In this document: positions 38,525-52,300 of the stretch, piece by piece
Numbering within the stretch: the stretch's first letter is position 1
Layout of the letters: every line of letters begins with the position of its first letter
Assembly (NCBI GenBank): GCA_964057225.1
Contig: OZ059900.1
Span: 22,893,638 to 22,957,637 of the forward strand
From: Auanema rhodensis
Lineage: Eukaryota; Nematoda; Chromadorea; Rhabditida; Rhabditidae
Reading direction: 5' to 3'
Length of the DNA: 64,000 nt
Notes under the pieces: generated by a model
What the model saw: only the letters and a program-made list of their open reading frames with translations
What the model was told of the DNA's origin: nothing
Database searches by the model: none
Translations under genes and position numbers: made by a program

Positions 38525-40917
38525 AAAATGAAGCATTTTACAAGCTGAACACTAGAAAAATACAAAAACACAGTATTTCCCATGAGAAATATTTTATTAT
38601 GCTGGAAAACCAGTTTTTGGAAATTTCGCTGTAAACAAGGTTTTGACTTACGATTTCATGTGTTCAAACTCATGCAATGTTAATGAAATCTAGCTCAAAA
38701 TTGTTTGTACAACGTCTAGTTCCACTTTCACGACAAAAAAACAGGGGTTAGAAAATTAAGGAAATTAGCATATTCTGAGGGCACGCCCCTTATGGCTAAT
38801 ATTGATTAAATCGATTTTTGTTCATATGAGTAGTCAAATGCAACGAATTTCAGCGTGTTACATACTTAAATGAAGCATTTTACATGCTGAACACTAGAAA
38901 AATACAAAAACACAGTATTTCCCATGAGAAATATTTTATTATGCTGGAAACCAGTTTTTGGAATTTTCGCTGTAAACAAGGTTTTGACTTACGATTTCAT
39001 GAGTTCAAACTCATGCAATGTTAATGAAACCTAGCTCAAAATTGTTCGTACAACGTCTAGTTCCACTTTCACGACAAAAAAACAGGGGTTAGAAAATTAA
39101 GGAAATTAGCATATTCTGAGGGCACGCCCCTTATGGCTAATATTGATTAAATCGATTTTTGTTCATATGAGTCGTCAAATGCAACGAATTTCAGCGTGTT
39201 ACATACTAAAATGAAACATTTTACATGCTGAACACTAGAAAAATACAAAAACACAGTATTTCCCATAAGAAATATTTTATTATGCTGGAAAACCAGTTTT
39301 TGGAAATTTCGCTGTAAACAAGGTTTTGACTTACAATTTCATGTGTTCAAACTCATGCAATGTCAATGAAACTTAGCTCAAAATTGTTCGTACAACGTCT
39401 AGTTCCACTTTCACGACAAAAAAACAGGGGTTAGAAAATTAAGGAAATTAGCATATTCTGAGGGCACGCCCATTATGGCTAATATTGATTAAATCGATTT
39501 TTGTTCATATGAGTCGTCAAATGCAACGAATTTCAGCGTGTTACATACTAAAATGAAGTATTTTACATGCTGAACACTAGAAAAATACAAAAACACAGTA
39601 TTTCCCATGAGAAAAATTTTATTATGCTGGAAAACCAGTTTTTGGAAATTTCGCTGTAAACAAGGTTATGACTTACGATTTCATGTGTTCAAACTCATGC
39701 AATGTCAATGAAACCTAGCTCAAAATTGTTTGTACAACGTCTAGTTCCACTTTCACGACAAAAAAACAGGGGTTAGAAAATTAAGGAAATTAGCATATTC
39801 TGAGGGCACGCCCCTTATGGCTAATATTGATTAAATCGATTTTTGTTCATATGAGTAGTCAAATGCAACGAATTTCAGCGTGTTACATACTTAAATGAAG
39901 CATTTTACATGCTGAACACTAGAAAAATACAAAAACACAGTATTTCCCATGAGAAATATTTTATTATGCTGGAAACCAGTTTTTGGAATTTTCGCTGTAA
40001 ACAAGGTTTTGACTTACGATTTCATGAGTTCAAACTCATGCAATGTTAATGAAACCTAGCTCAAAATTGTTCGTACAACGTCTAGTTCCACTTTCACGAC
40101 AAAAAAACAGGGGTTAGAAAATTAAGGAAATTAGCATATTCTGAGGGCACGCCCCTTATGGCTAATATTGATTAAATCGATTTTTGTTCATATGAGTCGT
40201 CAAATGCAACGAATTTCAGCGTGTTACATACTAAAATGAAGCATTTTACATGCTGAACACTAGAAAAATACAAAAACACAGTATTTCCCATAAGAAATAT
40301 TTTATTATGCTGGAAAACCAGTTTTTGGAAATTTCGCTGTAAACAAGGTTTTGACTTACAATTTCATGTGTTCAAACTCATGCAATGTCAATGAAACTTA
40401 GCTCAAAATTGTTCGTACAACGTCTAGTTCCTCTTTCACGACAAAAAAACAGGGGTTAGAAAATTAAGGAAATTAGCATATTCTGAGGGCACGCCCCTTA
40501 TGGCTAATATTGATTAAATCGATTTTTGTTCATATGAGTCGTCAAATGCAACGAATTTCAGCGTGTTACATACTAAAATGAAGTATTTTACATGCTGAAC
40601 ACTAGAAAAATACAAAAACACAGTATTTCCCATGAGAAATATTTTATTATGCTGGAAAACCAGTTTTTGGAAATTTCGCTGTAAACAAGGTTTTGACTTA
40701 CGATTTCATGTGTTGAAACTCATGCAATGTCAATGAAACCTAGCTCAAAATTGTTCCTACAACGTCTAATTCCACTTTTACGACAAAAAAAACAGGGGTT
40801 AGAAAATTAAGGAAATTAGCATATTCTGAGGGCACGCCCCTTATGGCTAATATTGATTAAATCGATTTTTGTTCATATGAGTCGTCAAATGCAACGAATT
40901 TCAGCGTGTTACATACT

Positions 40918-41110
40918 AAAATGAAGCATTTTACATGCTGAACACTAGAAAAATACAAAAACACAGTTTTTCCCATGAGAAATATTTTATTATGCTGGAA
41001 AACCAGTTTTAGCATATTCTGAGGGCACGCCCCTTATGGCTAATATTGATTAAATCGATTTTTGTTCATATGAGTCGTCAAATGCAACAAATTTCAGCGT
41101 GTTACATACT
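40918..41110 (+). repeat. Truncated 193-bp unit, copy 2
   Basis: This unit has the same 149-bp deletion with the same junction as the unit at 38332, exactly 2586 bp downstream and in the same octamer slot. An identical breakpoint means the deletion arose once and was then copied with the octamer, so it dates the octamer duplication as later than the deletion. Confidence 0.95.
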
Positions 41111-41452
41111 AAAATGAAGCATTTTACAAGCTGAACACTAGAAAAATACAAAAACACAGTTTTTCCCATGAGAAATATTTTATTATGCTGGAAAACCAGT
41201 TTTTGGAAATTTCGCTGTAAACAAGGTTTTGACTTACGATTTCATGTGTTCAAACTCATGCAATGTCAATGAAACCTAGCTCAAAATTGTTTGTACAACG
41301 TCTAGTTCCACTTTCACGACAAAAAAACAGGGGTTAGAAAATTAAGGAAATTAGCATATTCTGAGGGCACGCCCCTTATGGCTAATATTGATTAAATCGA
41401 TTTTTGTTCATATGAGTAGTCAAATGCAACGAATTTCAGCGTGTTACATACT

Positions 41453-44400
41453 TAAATGAAGCATTTTACATGCTGAACACTAGAAAAATACAAAAACACA
41501 GTATTTCCCATGAGAAATATTTTATTATGCTGGAAACCAGTTTTTGGAATTTTCGCTGTAAACAAGGTTTTGACTTACGATTTCATGTGTTCAAACTCAT
41601 GCAATGTCAATGAAACCTAGCTCAAAATTGTTTGTACAACGTCTAGTTCCACTTTCACGACAAAAAAACAGGGGTTAGAAAATTTAGGAAATTAGCATAT
41701 TCTGAGGGCACGCCCCTTATGGCTAATATTGATTAAATCGATTTTTGTTCATATAAGTCGTCAAATGCAACGAATTTCAGCGTGTTACATACTAAAATGA
41801 AGCATTTTACATGCTGAACACTAGAAAAATACAAAAACACAGTATTTCCCATGAGAAATATTTTATTATGCTGGAAAACCAGTTTTTGGAAATTTCGCTG
41901 TAAACAAGGTTATGACTTACGATTTCATGTGTTCAAACTCATGCAATGTCAATGAAACCTAGCTCAAAATTGTTCGTACAACGTCTAGTTCCACTTTCAC
42001 GACAAAAAAACAGGGGTTAGAAAATTTAGGAAATTAGCATATTCTGAGGGCACGCCCCTTATGGCTAATATTGATTAAATCGATTTTTGTTCATATAAGT
42101 CGTCAAATGCAACGAATTTCAGCGTGTTACATACTAAAATGAAGTATTTTACATGCTGAACACTAGAAAAATACAAAAACACAGTATTTCCCATGAGAAA
42201 TATTTTATTATGCTGGAAAACCAGTTTTTGGAAATTTCGCTGTAAACAAGGTTATGACTTACGATTTCATGTGTTCAAACTCATGCAATGTCAATGAAAC
42301 CTAGCTCAAAATTGTTCGTACAACGTCTAGTTCCACTTTCACGACAAAAAAACAGGGGTTAGAAAATTTAGGAAATTAGCATATTCTGAGGGCACGCCCC
42401 TTATGGCTAATATTGATTAAATCGATTTTTGTTCATATGAGTCGTCAAATGCAACGAATTTCAGCGTGTTACATACTAAAATGAAGTATTTTACATGCTG
42501 AACACTAGAAAAATACAAAAACACAGTATTTCCCATGAGAAATATTTTATTATGCTGGAAAACCAGTTTTTGGAAATTTCGCTGTAAACAAGGTTTTGAC
42601 TTACGATTTCATGTGTTCAAACTCATGCAATGTCAATGAAACCTAGCTCAAAATTGTTCCTACAACGTCTAGTTCCACTTTCACGACAAAAAACAGGGGT
42701 TAGAAAATTAAGGAAATTAGCATATTCTGAGGGCACGCCCCTTATGGCTAATATTGATTAAATCGATTTTTGTTCATATGAGTCGTCAAATGCAACGAAT
42801 TTCAGCGTGTTACATACTAAAATGAAGCATTTTACATGCTGAACACTAGAAAAATACGAAAACACAGTATTTCCCATGAGAAATATTTTATTATGCTGGA
42901 AAACCAGTTTTTGGAAATTTCGCTGTAAACAAGGTTTTGACTTACGATTTCATGTGTTCAAACTCATGCAATGTCAAAGAAACCTGGCTCAAAACTGTTC
43001 GTACAACGTCTAGTTCCACTTTCACGACAAAAAAACAGGGGTTAGAAAATTTAGGAAATTAGCATATTCTGAGGGCACGCCCCTTATGGCTAATATTGAT
43101 TAAATCGATTTTTGTTCATATGAGTCGTCAAATGCAACGAATTTCAGCGTGTTACATACTAAAATGAAGTATTTTACATGCTGAACACTAGAAAAATACA
43201 AAAACACAGTATTTCCCATAAGAAATATTTTATTATGCTGGAAAACCAGTTTTTGGAAATTTCGCTGTAAACAAGGTTTTGACTTACGATTTCATGTGTT
43301 CAAACTCATGCAATGTCAATGAAACCTAGCTCAAAACTGTTCGTACAACGTCTAGTTCCACTTTCACGACAAAAAAACAGGGGTTAGAAAATTAAGGAAA
43401 TTAGCATATTCTGAGGGCACGCCCCTTATGGCTAATATTGATTAAATCGATTTTTGTTCATATGAGTCGTCAAATGCAACGAATTTCAGCGTGTTACATA
43501 CTAAAATGAAGCATTTTACATGCTGAACACTAGAAAAATACAAAAACACAGTATTTCCCATAAGAAATATTTTATTATGCTGGAAAACCAGTTTTTGGAA
43601 TTTTCGCTGTAAACAAGGTTTTGACTTACGATTTCATGTGTTCAAACTCATGCAATGTCAATGAAACCTAGCTCAAAACTGTTCGTACAACGTCTAGTTC
43701 CACTTTCACGACAAAAAAACAGGGGTTAGAAAATTTAGGAAATTAGCATATTCTGAGGGCACGCCCCTTATGGCTAATATTGATTAAATCGATTTTTGTT
43801 CATATGAGTCGTCAAATGCAACGAATGTCAGCGTGTTACATACTAAAATGAAGTATTTTACATGCTGAACACTAGAAAAATACAAAAACACAGTATTTCC
43901 CATAAGAAATATTTTATTATGCTGGAAAACCAGTTTTTGGAAATTTCGCTGTAAACAAGGTTTTGACTTACGATTTCATGTGTTCAAACTCATGCAATGT
44001 CAATGAAACCTAGCTCAAAACTGTTCGTACAACGTCTAGTTCCACTTTCACGACAAAAAAACAGGGGTTAGAAAATTTAGGAAATTAGCATATTCTGAGG
44101 GCACGCCCCTTATGGCTAATATTGATTAAATCGATTTTTGTTCATATGAGTCGTCAAATGCAACGAATGTCAGCGTGTTACATACTAAAATGAAGTATTT
44201 TACATGCTGAACACTAGAAAAATACAAAAACACAGTATTTCCCATAAGAAATATTTTATTATGCTGGAAAACCAGTTTTTGGAAATTTCGCTGTAAACAA
44301 GGTTTTGACTTACGATTTCATGTGTTCAAACTCATGCAATGTCAATGAAACCTAGCTCAAAACTGTTCGTACAACGTCTAGTTCCACTTTCACGACAAAA

Positions 44401-47400
44401 AAACAGGGGTTAGAAAATTTAGGAAATTAGCATATTCTGAGGGCACGCCCCTTATGGCTAATATTGATTAAATCGATTTTTGTTCATATGAGTCGTCAAA
44501 TGCAACGAATTTCAGCGTGTTACATACTAAAATGAAGTATTTTACATGCTGAACACTAGAAAAATACAAAAACACAGTATTTCCCATAAGAAATATTTTA
44601 TTATGCTGGAAAACCAGTTTTTGGAAATTTCGCTGTAAACAAGGTTTTGACTTACGATTTCATGTGTTGAAACTCATGCAATGTCAATGAAACCTAGCTC
44701 AAAATTGTTCCTACAACGTCTAATTCCACTTTTACGACAAAAAAACAGGGGTTAGAAAATTAAGGAAATTAGCATATTCTGAGGGCACGCCCCTTATGGC
44801 TAATATTGATTAAATCGATTTTTGTTCATATGAGTCGTCAAATGCAACGAATTTCATCGTGTTACATACTAAAATGAAGCATTTTACATGCTGAACACTA
44901 GAAAAATACAAAAACACAGTATTTCTCATGAGAAATATTTTATTATGCTGGAAAACCAGTTTTTGGAAATTTCGCTGTAAACAAGGTTTTGACTTACGAT
45001 TTCATGTGTTCAAACTCATGCAATGTCAATGAAACCTAGCTCAAAATTGTTTGTACAACGTCTAGTTCCACTTTCACGACAAAAAAACAGGGGTTAGAAA
45101 ATTAAGGAAATTAGCATATTCTGAGGGCACGCCCCTTATGGCTAATATTGATTAAATCGATTTTTGTTCATATGAGTAGTCAAATGCAACGAATTTCAGC
45201 GTGTTACATACTTAAATGAAGCATTTTACATGCTGAACACTAGAAAAATACAAAAACACAGTATTTCCCATGAGAAATATTTTATTATGCTGGAAACCAG
45301 TTTTTGGAATTTTCGCTGTAAACAAGGTTTTGACTTACGATTTCATGTGTTCAAACTCATGCAATGTCAATGAAACCTAGCTCAAAATTGTTCGTACAAC
45401 GTCTAGTTCCACTTTCACGACAAAAAAACAGGGGTTAGAAAATTTAGGAAATTAGCATATTCTGAGGGCACGCCCCTTATGGCTAATATTGATTAAATCG
45501 ATTTTTGTTCATATAAGTCGTCAAATGCAACGAATTTCAGCGTGTTACATACTAAAATGAAGTATTTTACATGCTGAACACTAGAAAAATACAAAAACAC
45601 AGTATTTCCCATGAGAAATATTTTATTATGCTGGAAACCAGTTTTTGGAATTTTCGCTGTAAACAAGGTTTTGACTTACGATTTCATGTGTTCAAACTCA
45701 TGCAATGTCAATGAAACCTAGCTCAAAATTGTTCGTACAACGTCTAGTTCCACTTTCACGACAAAAAAACAGGGGTTAGAAAATTTAGGAAATTAGCATA
45801 TTCTGAGGGCACGCCCCTTATGGCTAATATTGATTAAATCGATTTTTGTTCATATAAGTCGTCAAATGCAACGAATTTCAGCGTGTTACATACTAAAATG
45901 AAGTATTTTACATGCTGAACACTAGAAAAATACAAAAACACAGTATTTCCCATGAGAAATATTTTATTATGCTGGAAAACCAGTTTTTGGAAATTTCGCT
46001 GTAAACAAGGTTATGACTTACGATTTCATGTGTTCAAACTCATGCAATGTCAATGAAACCTAGCTCAAAATTGTTCCTACAACGTCTAGTTCCACTTTCA
46101 CGACAAAAAACAGGGGTTAGAAAATTAAGGAAATTAGCATATTCTGAGGGCACGCCCCTTATGGCTAATATTGATTAAATCGATTTTTGTTCATATGAGT
46201 CGTCAAATGCAACGAATTTCAGCCTGTTACATACTAAAATGAAGCATTTTACATGCTGAACACTAGAAAAATACAAAAACACAGTATTTCCCATGAGAAA
46301 TATTTTATTATGCTGGAAAACCAGTTTTTGGAAATTTCGCTGTAAACAAGGTTTTGACTTACGATTTCATGTGTTCAAACTCATGCAATGTCAATGAAAC
46401 CTAGCTCAAAACTGTTCCTACAACGTCTAGTTCCACTTTCACGACAAAAAAACAGGGGTTAGAAAATTAAGGAAATTAGCATATTCTGAGAGCACGACCC
46501 TTATGGCTAATATTGATTAAATCGATTTTTGTTCATATGAGTCGTCAAATGCAACGAATTTCAGCGTGTTACATACTAAAATGAAGCATTTTACATGCTG
46601 AACACTAGAAAAATACAAAAACACAGTATTTCCCATGAGAAATATTTTATTATGCTGGAAAACCAGTTTTTGGAAATTTCGCTGTAAACAAGGTTTTGAC
46701 TTACGATTTCATGTGTTCAAACTCATGCAATGTCAATGAAACCTGGCTCAAAACTGTTCGTACAACGTCTAGTTCCACTTTCACGACAAAAAAACAGGGG
46801 TTAGAAAATTTAGGAAATTAGCATATTCTGAGGGCACGCCCCTTATGGCTAATATTGATTAAATCGATTTTTGTTCATATGAGTCGTCAAATGCAACGAA
46901 TTTCAGCGTGTTACATACTAAAATGAAGTATTTTACATGCTGAACACTAGAAAAATACAAAAACACAGTATTTCCCATAAGAAATATTTTATTATGCTGG
47001 AAAACCAGTTTTTGGAAATTTCGCTGTAAACAAGGTTTTGACTTACGATTTCATGTGTTCAAACTCATGCAATGTCAATGAAACCTAGCTCAAAATTGTT
47101 TGTACAACGTCTAGTTCCACTTTTACGACAAAAAAACAGGGGTTAGAAAATTAAGGAAATTAGCATATTCTGAGGGCACGCCCCTTATGGCTAATATTGA
47201 TTAAATCGATTTTTGTTCATATGAGTCGTCAAATGCAACGAATTTCAGCGTGTTACATACTAAAATGAAGCATTTTACATGCTGAACACTAGAAAAATAC
47301 AAAAACACAGTATTTCCCATAAGAAATATTTTATTATGCTGGAAAACCAGTTTTTGGAAATTTCGCTGTAAACAAGGTTTTGACTTACGATTTCATGTGT

Positions 47401-47938
47401 TCAAACTCATGCAATGTCAATGAAACCTAGCTCAAAACTGTTCGTACAACGTCTAGTTCCACTTTCACGACAAAAAAACAGGGGTTAGAAAATTTAGGAA
47501 ATTAGCATATTCTGAGGGCACGCCCCTTATGGCTAATATTGATTAAATCGATTTTTGTTCATATGAGTCGTCAAATGCAACGAATTTCAGCGTGTTACAT
47601 ACTAAAATGAAGTATTTTACATGCTGAACACTAGAAAAATACAAAAACACAGTATTTCCCATAAGAAATATTTTATTATGCTGGAAAACCAGTTTTTGGA
47701 AATTTCGCTGTAAACAAGGTTTTGACTTACGATTTCATATGTTCAAACTCATGCAATGTCAATGAAACCTAGCTCAAAATTGTTCGTACAACGTCTAGTT
47801 CCACTTTCACGACAAAAAAACAGGGGTTAGAAAATTAAGGAAATTAGCATATTCTGAGGCCTTATGGCTAATATTGATTAAATCGATTTTTGTTCATATG
47901 AGTCGTCAAATGCAACAAATTTCAGCGTGTTACATACT
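41453..47938 (+). repeat. Mixed block with hints of an 11-unit period
   Basis: Nineteen units start at 41453, 41794, 42136, 42478, 42819, 43161, 43503, 43845, 44187, 44529, 44871, 45213, 45554, 45895, 46236, 46578, 46920, 47262 and 47604. Marks are CATATAAGTCG (41453, 41794, 45213, 45554), GGTTATGAC (41794, 42136, 45895), AAAACTGTTCG and CCATAAG (many from 42819 on), and ACCTGGCTC (42819, 46578). Similar units lie about 3760 bp apart (41453/45213, 43161/46920, 43503/47262, 43845/47604), but not all slots agree, so the HOR is incomplete. Units 43845 and 44187 are near-identical neighbours. Unit 44871 is the only perfect-palindrome unit right of 22558. Confidence 0.8.
47604..47938 (+). repeat. 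335-bp unit with 7-bp deletion at the GC-rich dyad
   Basis: The unit reads CTGAGGCCTTATGG where others read CTGAGGGCACGCCCCTTATGG (split here by position: 7 bp are lost around 47859). The deletion removes the centre and most of both arms of the GGGC-AC-GCCC dyad. This is the only deletion at this site that I found in the window. Confidence 0.9.
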
Positions 47939-49306
47939 AAAATAAAGCATTTTACAAGCTGAACACTAGAAAAATACAAAAACACAGTTTTTCCCATGAG
48001 AAATATTTTATTATGCTGGAAAACCAGTTTTTGGAAATTTCGCTGTAAACAAGGTTTTGACTTACGATTTCATGTGTTCAAACTCATGCAATGTCAATGA
48101 AACCTAGCTCAAAATTGTTCGTACAACGTCTAGTTCCACTTTCACGACAAAAAAACAGGGGTTAGAAAATTTAGGAAATTAGCATATTCTGAGGGCACGC
48201 CCCTTATGGCTAATATTGATTAAATCGATTTTTGTTCATATGAGTCGTCAAATGCAACGAATTTCAGCGTGTTACATACTAAAATGAAGTATTTTACATG
48301 CTGAACACTAGAAAAATACAAAAACACAGTATTTCCCATGAGAAATACTTTATTATGCTGGAAAACCAGTTTTTGGAAATTTCGCTGTAAACAAGGTTTT
48401 GACTTACGATTTCATGTGTTCAAACTCATGCAATGTCAATGAAACCTAGCTCAAAATTGTTCGTACAACGTCTAGTTCCACTTTCACGACAAAAAAACAG
48501 GGGTTAGAAAATTAAGGAAATTAGCATATTCTGAGGGCACGCCCCTTATGGCTAATATTGATTAAATCGATTTTTGTTCATATGAGTCGTCAAATGCAAC
48601 AAATTTCAGCGTGTTACATACTAAAATGAAGCATTTTACAAGCTGAACACTAGAAAAATACAAAAACACAGTTTTTCCCATGAGAAATATTTTATTATGC
48701 TGGAAAACCAGTTTTTGGAAATTTCGCTGTAAACAAGGTTTTGACTTACGATTTCATGTGTTCAAACTCATGCAATGTCAATGAAACCTAGCTCAAAATT
48801 GTTCCTACAACGTCTAATTCCACTTTCACGACAAAAAAACAGGGGTTAGAAAATTAAGGAAATTAGCATATTCTGAGGGCACGCCCCTTATGGCTAATAT
48901 TGATTAAATCGATTTTTGTTCATATGAGTCGTCAAATGCAACGAATTTCAGCGTGTTACATACTAAAATGAAGCATTTTACATGCTGAACACTAGAAAAA
49001 TACAAAAACACAGTATTTCCCATAAGAAATATTTTATTCTGCTGGAAAACCAGTTTTTGGAAATTTCGCTGTAAACAAGGTTTTGACTTACGATTTCATG
49101 TGTTCAAACTCATGCAATGTCAATGAAACCTAGCTCAAAACTGTTCGTACAACGTCTAGTTCCACTTTCACGACAAAAAAACAGGGGTTAGAAAATTTAG
49201 GAAATTAGCATATTCTGAGGGCACGCCCCTTATGGCTAATATTGATTAAATCGATTTTTGTTCATATGAGTCGTCAAATGCAACAAATTTCAGCGTGTTA
49301 CATACT
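47939..49306 (+). repeat. Four transition units
   Basis: Units start at 47939, 48281, 48623 and 48965. ACAAGCTG/AGTTTTTCCC units (47939 and 48623) alternate with other types. The first has AAAATAAAGC. The unit at 48965 has TATTCTGCTGG and is the first J type (CCATAAG, AAAACTGTTCG, GCAACAAA) of the next block. Confidence 0.8.
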
Positions 49307-52300
49307 AAAATGAAGTATTTTACATGCTGAACACTAGAAAAATACAAAAACACTGTATTTCCCATAAGAAATATTTTATTATGCTGGAAAACCAGTTTTT
49401 GGAAATTTCGCTGTAAACAAGGTTTTGACTTACGATTTCATATGTTCAAACTCATGCAATGTCAATGAAACCTAGCTCAAAATTGTTCGTACAACGTCTA
49501 GTTCCACTTTCACGACAAAAAAACAGGGGTTAGAAAATTTAGGAAATTAGCATATTCTGAGGGCACGCCCCTTATGGCTAATATTGATTAAATCGATTTT
49601 TGTTCATATGAGTCGTCAAATGCAACGAATTTCAGCGTGTTACATACTAAAATGAAGTATTTTACATGCTGAACACTAGAAAAATACAAAAACACAGTAT
49701 TTCCCATGAGAAATATTTTATTATGCTGGAAAACCAGTTTTTGGAAATTTCGCTGTAAACAAGGTTTTGACTTACGATTTCATGTGTTCAAACTCATGCA
49801 ATGTCAATGAAACCTAGCTCAAAATTGTTCCTACAACGTCTAATTCCACTTTCACGACAAAAAAACAGGGGTTAGAAAATTAAGGAAATTAGCATATTCT
49901 GAGGGCACGCCCCTTATGGCTAATATTGATTAAATCGATTTTTGTTCATATGAGTCGTCAAATGCAACGAATTTCAGCGTGTTACATACTAAAATGAAGC
50001 ATTTTACATGCTGAACACTAGAAAAATACAAAAACACAGTATTTCCCATAAGAAATATTTTATTATGCTGGAAAACCAGTTTTTGGAAATTTCGCTGTAA
50101 ACAAGGTTTTGACTTACGATTTCATGTGTTCAAACTCATGCAATGTCAATGAAACCTAGCTCAAAACTGTTCGTACAACGTCTAGTTCCACTTTCACGAC
50201 AAAAAAACAGGGGTTAGAAAATTTAGGAAATTAGCATATTCTGAGGGCACGCCCCTTATGGCTAATATTGATTAAATCGATTTTTGTTCATATGAGTCGT
50301 CAAATGCAACAAATTTCAGCGTGTTACATACTAAAATGAAGTATTTTACATGCTGAACACTAGAAAAATACAAAAACACTGTATTTCCCATAAGAAATAT
50401 TTTATTATGCTGGAAAACCAGTTTTTGGAAATTTCGCTGTAAACAAGGTTTTGACTTACGATTTCATATGTTCAAACTCATGCAATGTCAATGAAACCTA
50501 GCTCAAAATTGTTCGTACAACGTCTAGTTCCACTTTCACGACAAAAAAACAGGGGTTAGAAAAATTCAGGAAATTAGCATATTCTGAGGGCACGCCCCTT
50601 ATGGCTAATATTGATTAAATCGATTTTTGTTCATATGAGTCGTCAAATGCAACGAATTTCAGCGTGTTACATACTAAAATGAAGTATTTTACATGCTGAA
50701 CACTAGAAAAATACAAAAACACAGTATTTCCCATGAGAAATATTTTATTATGCTGGAAAACCAGTTTTTGGAAATTTCGCTGTAAACAAGGTTTTGACTT
50801 ACGATTTCATGTGTTCAAACTCATGCAATGTCAATGAAACCTAGCTCAAAATTGTTCCTACAACGTCTAATTCCACTTTCACGACAAAAAAACAGGGGTT
50901 AGAAAATTAAGGAAATTAGCATATTCTGAGGGCACGCCCCTTATGGCTAATATTGATTAAATCGATTTTTGTTCATATGAGTCGTCAAATGCAACGAATT
51001 TCAGCGTGTTACATACTAAAATGAAGCATTTTACATGCTGAACACTAGAAAAATACAAAAACACAGTATTTCCCATAAGAAATATTTTATTATGCTGGAA
51101 AACCAGTTTTTGGAAATTTCGCTGTAAACAAGGTTTTGACTTACGATTTCATGTGTTCAAACTCATGCAATGTCAATGAAACCTAGCTCAAAACTGTTCG
51201 TACAACGTCTAGTTCCACTTTCACGACAAAAAAACAGGGGTTAGAAAATTTAGGAAATTAGCATATTCTGAGGGCACGCCCCTTATGGCTAATATTGATT
51301 AAATCGATTTTTGTTCATATGAGTCGTCAAATGCAACAAATTTCAGCGTGTTACATACTAAAATGAAGTATTTTACATGCTGAACACTAGAAAAATACAA
51401 AAACACTGTATTTCCCATAAGAAATATTTTATTATGCTGGAAAACCAGTTTTTGGAAATTTCGCTGTAAACAAGGTTTTGACTTACGATTTCATATGTTC
51501 AAACTCATGCAATGTCAATGAAACCTAGCTCAAAATTGTTCGTACAACGTCTAGTTCCACTTTCACGACAAAAAAACAGGGGTTAGAAAATTAAGGAAAT
51601 TAGCATATTCTGAGGGCACGCCCCTTATGGCTAATATTGATTAAATCGATTTTTGTTCATATGAGTCGTCAAATGCAACAAATTTCAGCGTGTTACATAC
51701 TAAAATGAAGCATTTTACAAGCTGAACACTAGAAAAATACAAAAACACAGTTTTTCCCATGAGAAATATTTTATTATGCTGGAAAACCAGTTTTTGGAAA
51801 TTTCGCTGTAAACAAGGTTTTGACTTACGATTTCATGTGTTCAAACTCATGCAATGTCAATGAAACCTAGCTCAAAATTGTTCGTACAACGTCTAGTTCC
51901 ACTTTCACGACAAAAAAACAGGGGTTAGAAAATTTAGGAAATTAGCATATTCTGAGGGCACGCCCCTTATGGCTAATATTGATTAAATCGATTTTTGTTC
52001 ATATGAGTCGTCAAATGCAACGAATTTCAGCGTGTTACATACTAAAATAAAGTATTTTACATGCTGAACACTAGAAAAATACAAAAACACAGTATTTCCC
52101 ATGAGAAATATTTTATTATGCTGGAAAACCAGTTTTTGGAAATTTCGCTGTAAACAAGGTTTTGACTTACGATTTCATGTGTTCAAACTCATGCAATGTC
52201 AATGAAACCTAGCTCAAAATTGTTCCTACAACGTCTAATTCCACTTTCACGACAAAAAAACAGGGGTTAGAAAATTAAGGAAATTAGCATATTCTGAGGG

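Larger units (their letters stand above)
36221..41452 (+). repeat. Octameric higher-order repeat, two copies (2646 and 2586 bp)
   Basis: Copy 1 starts at 36221 and copy 2 at 38867. The order is: TAAATGAAGC unit (341), GAAAC/CCATAAG/TTACAATTT/AACTTAG unit (342), GAAGT/GAAAAATTTT/GGTTATGAC unit (342), TAAATGAAGC unit (341), CCATAAG/TTCCTC unit (342), GTTGAAAC unit with an A8 tract (343), truncated unit (193), ACAAGCTG unit (342). The sum is 2586. Copy 1 is 60 bp longer because its third unit holds an internal duplication. The eighth unit differs between copies: 38525 has AGTATTTCCC and GTTAATGAAATC, 41111 has AGTTTTTCCC and GTCAATGAAACC. Confidence 0.92.
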
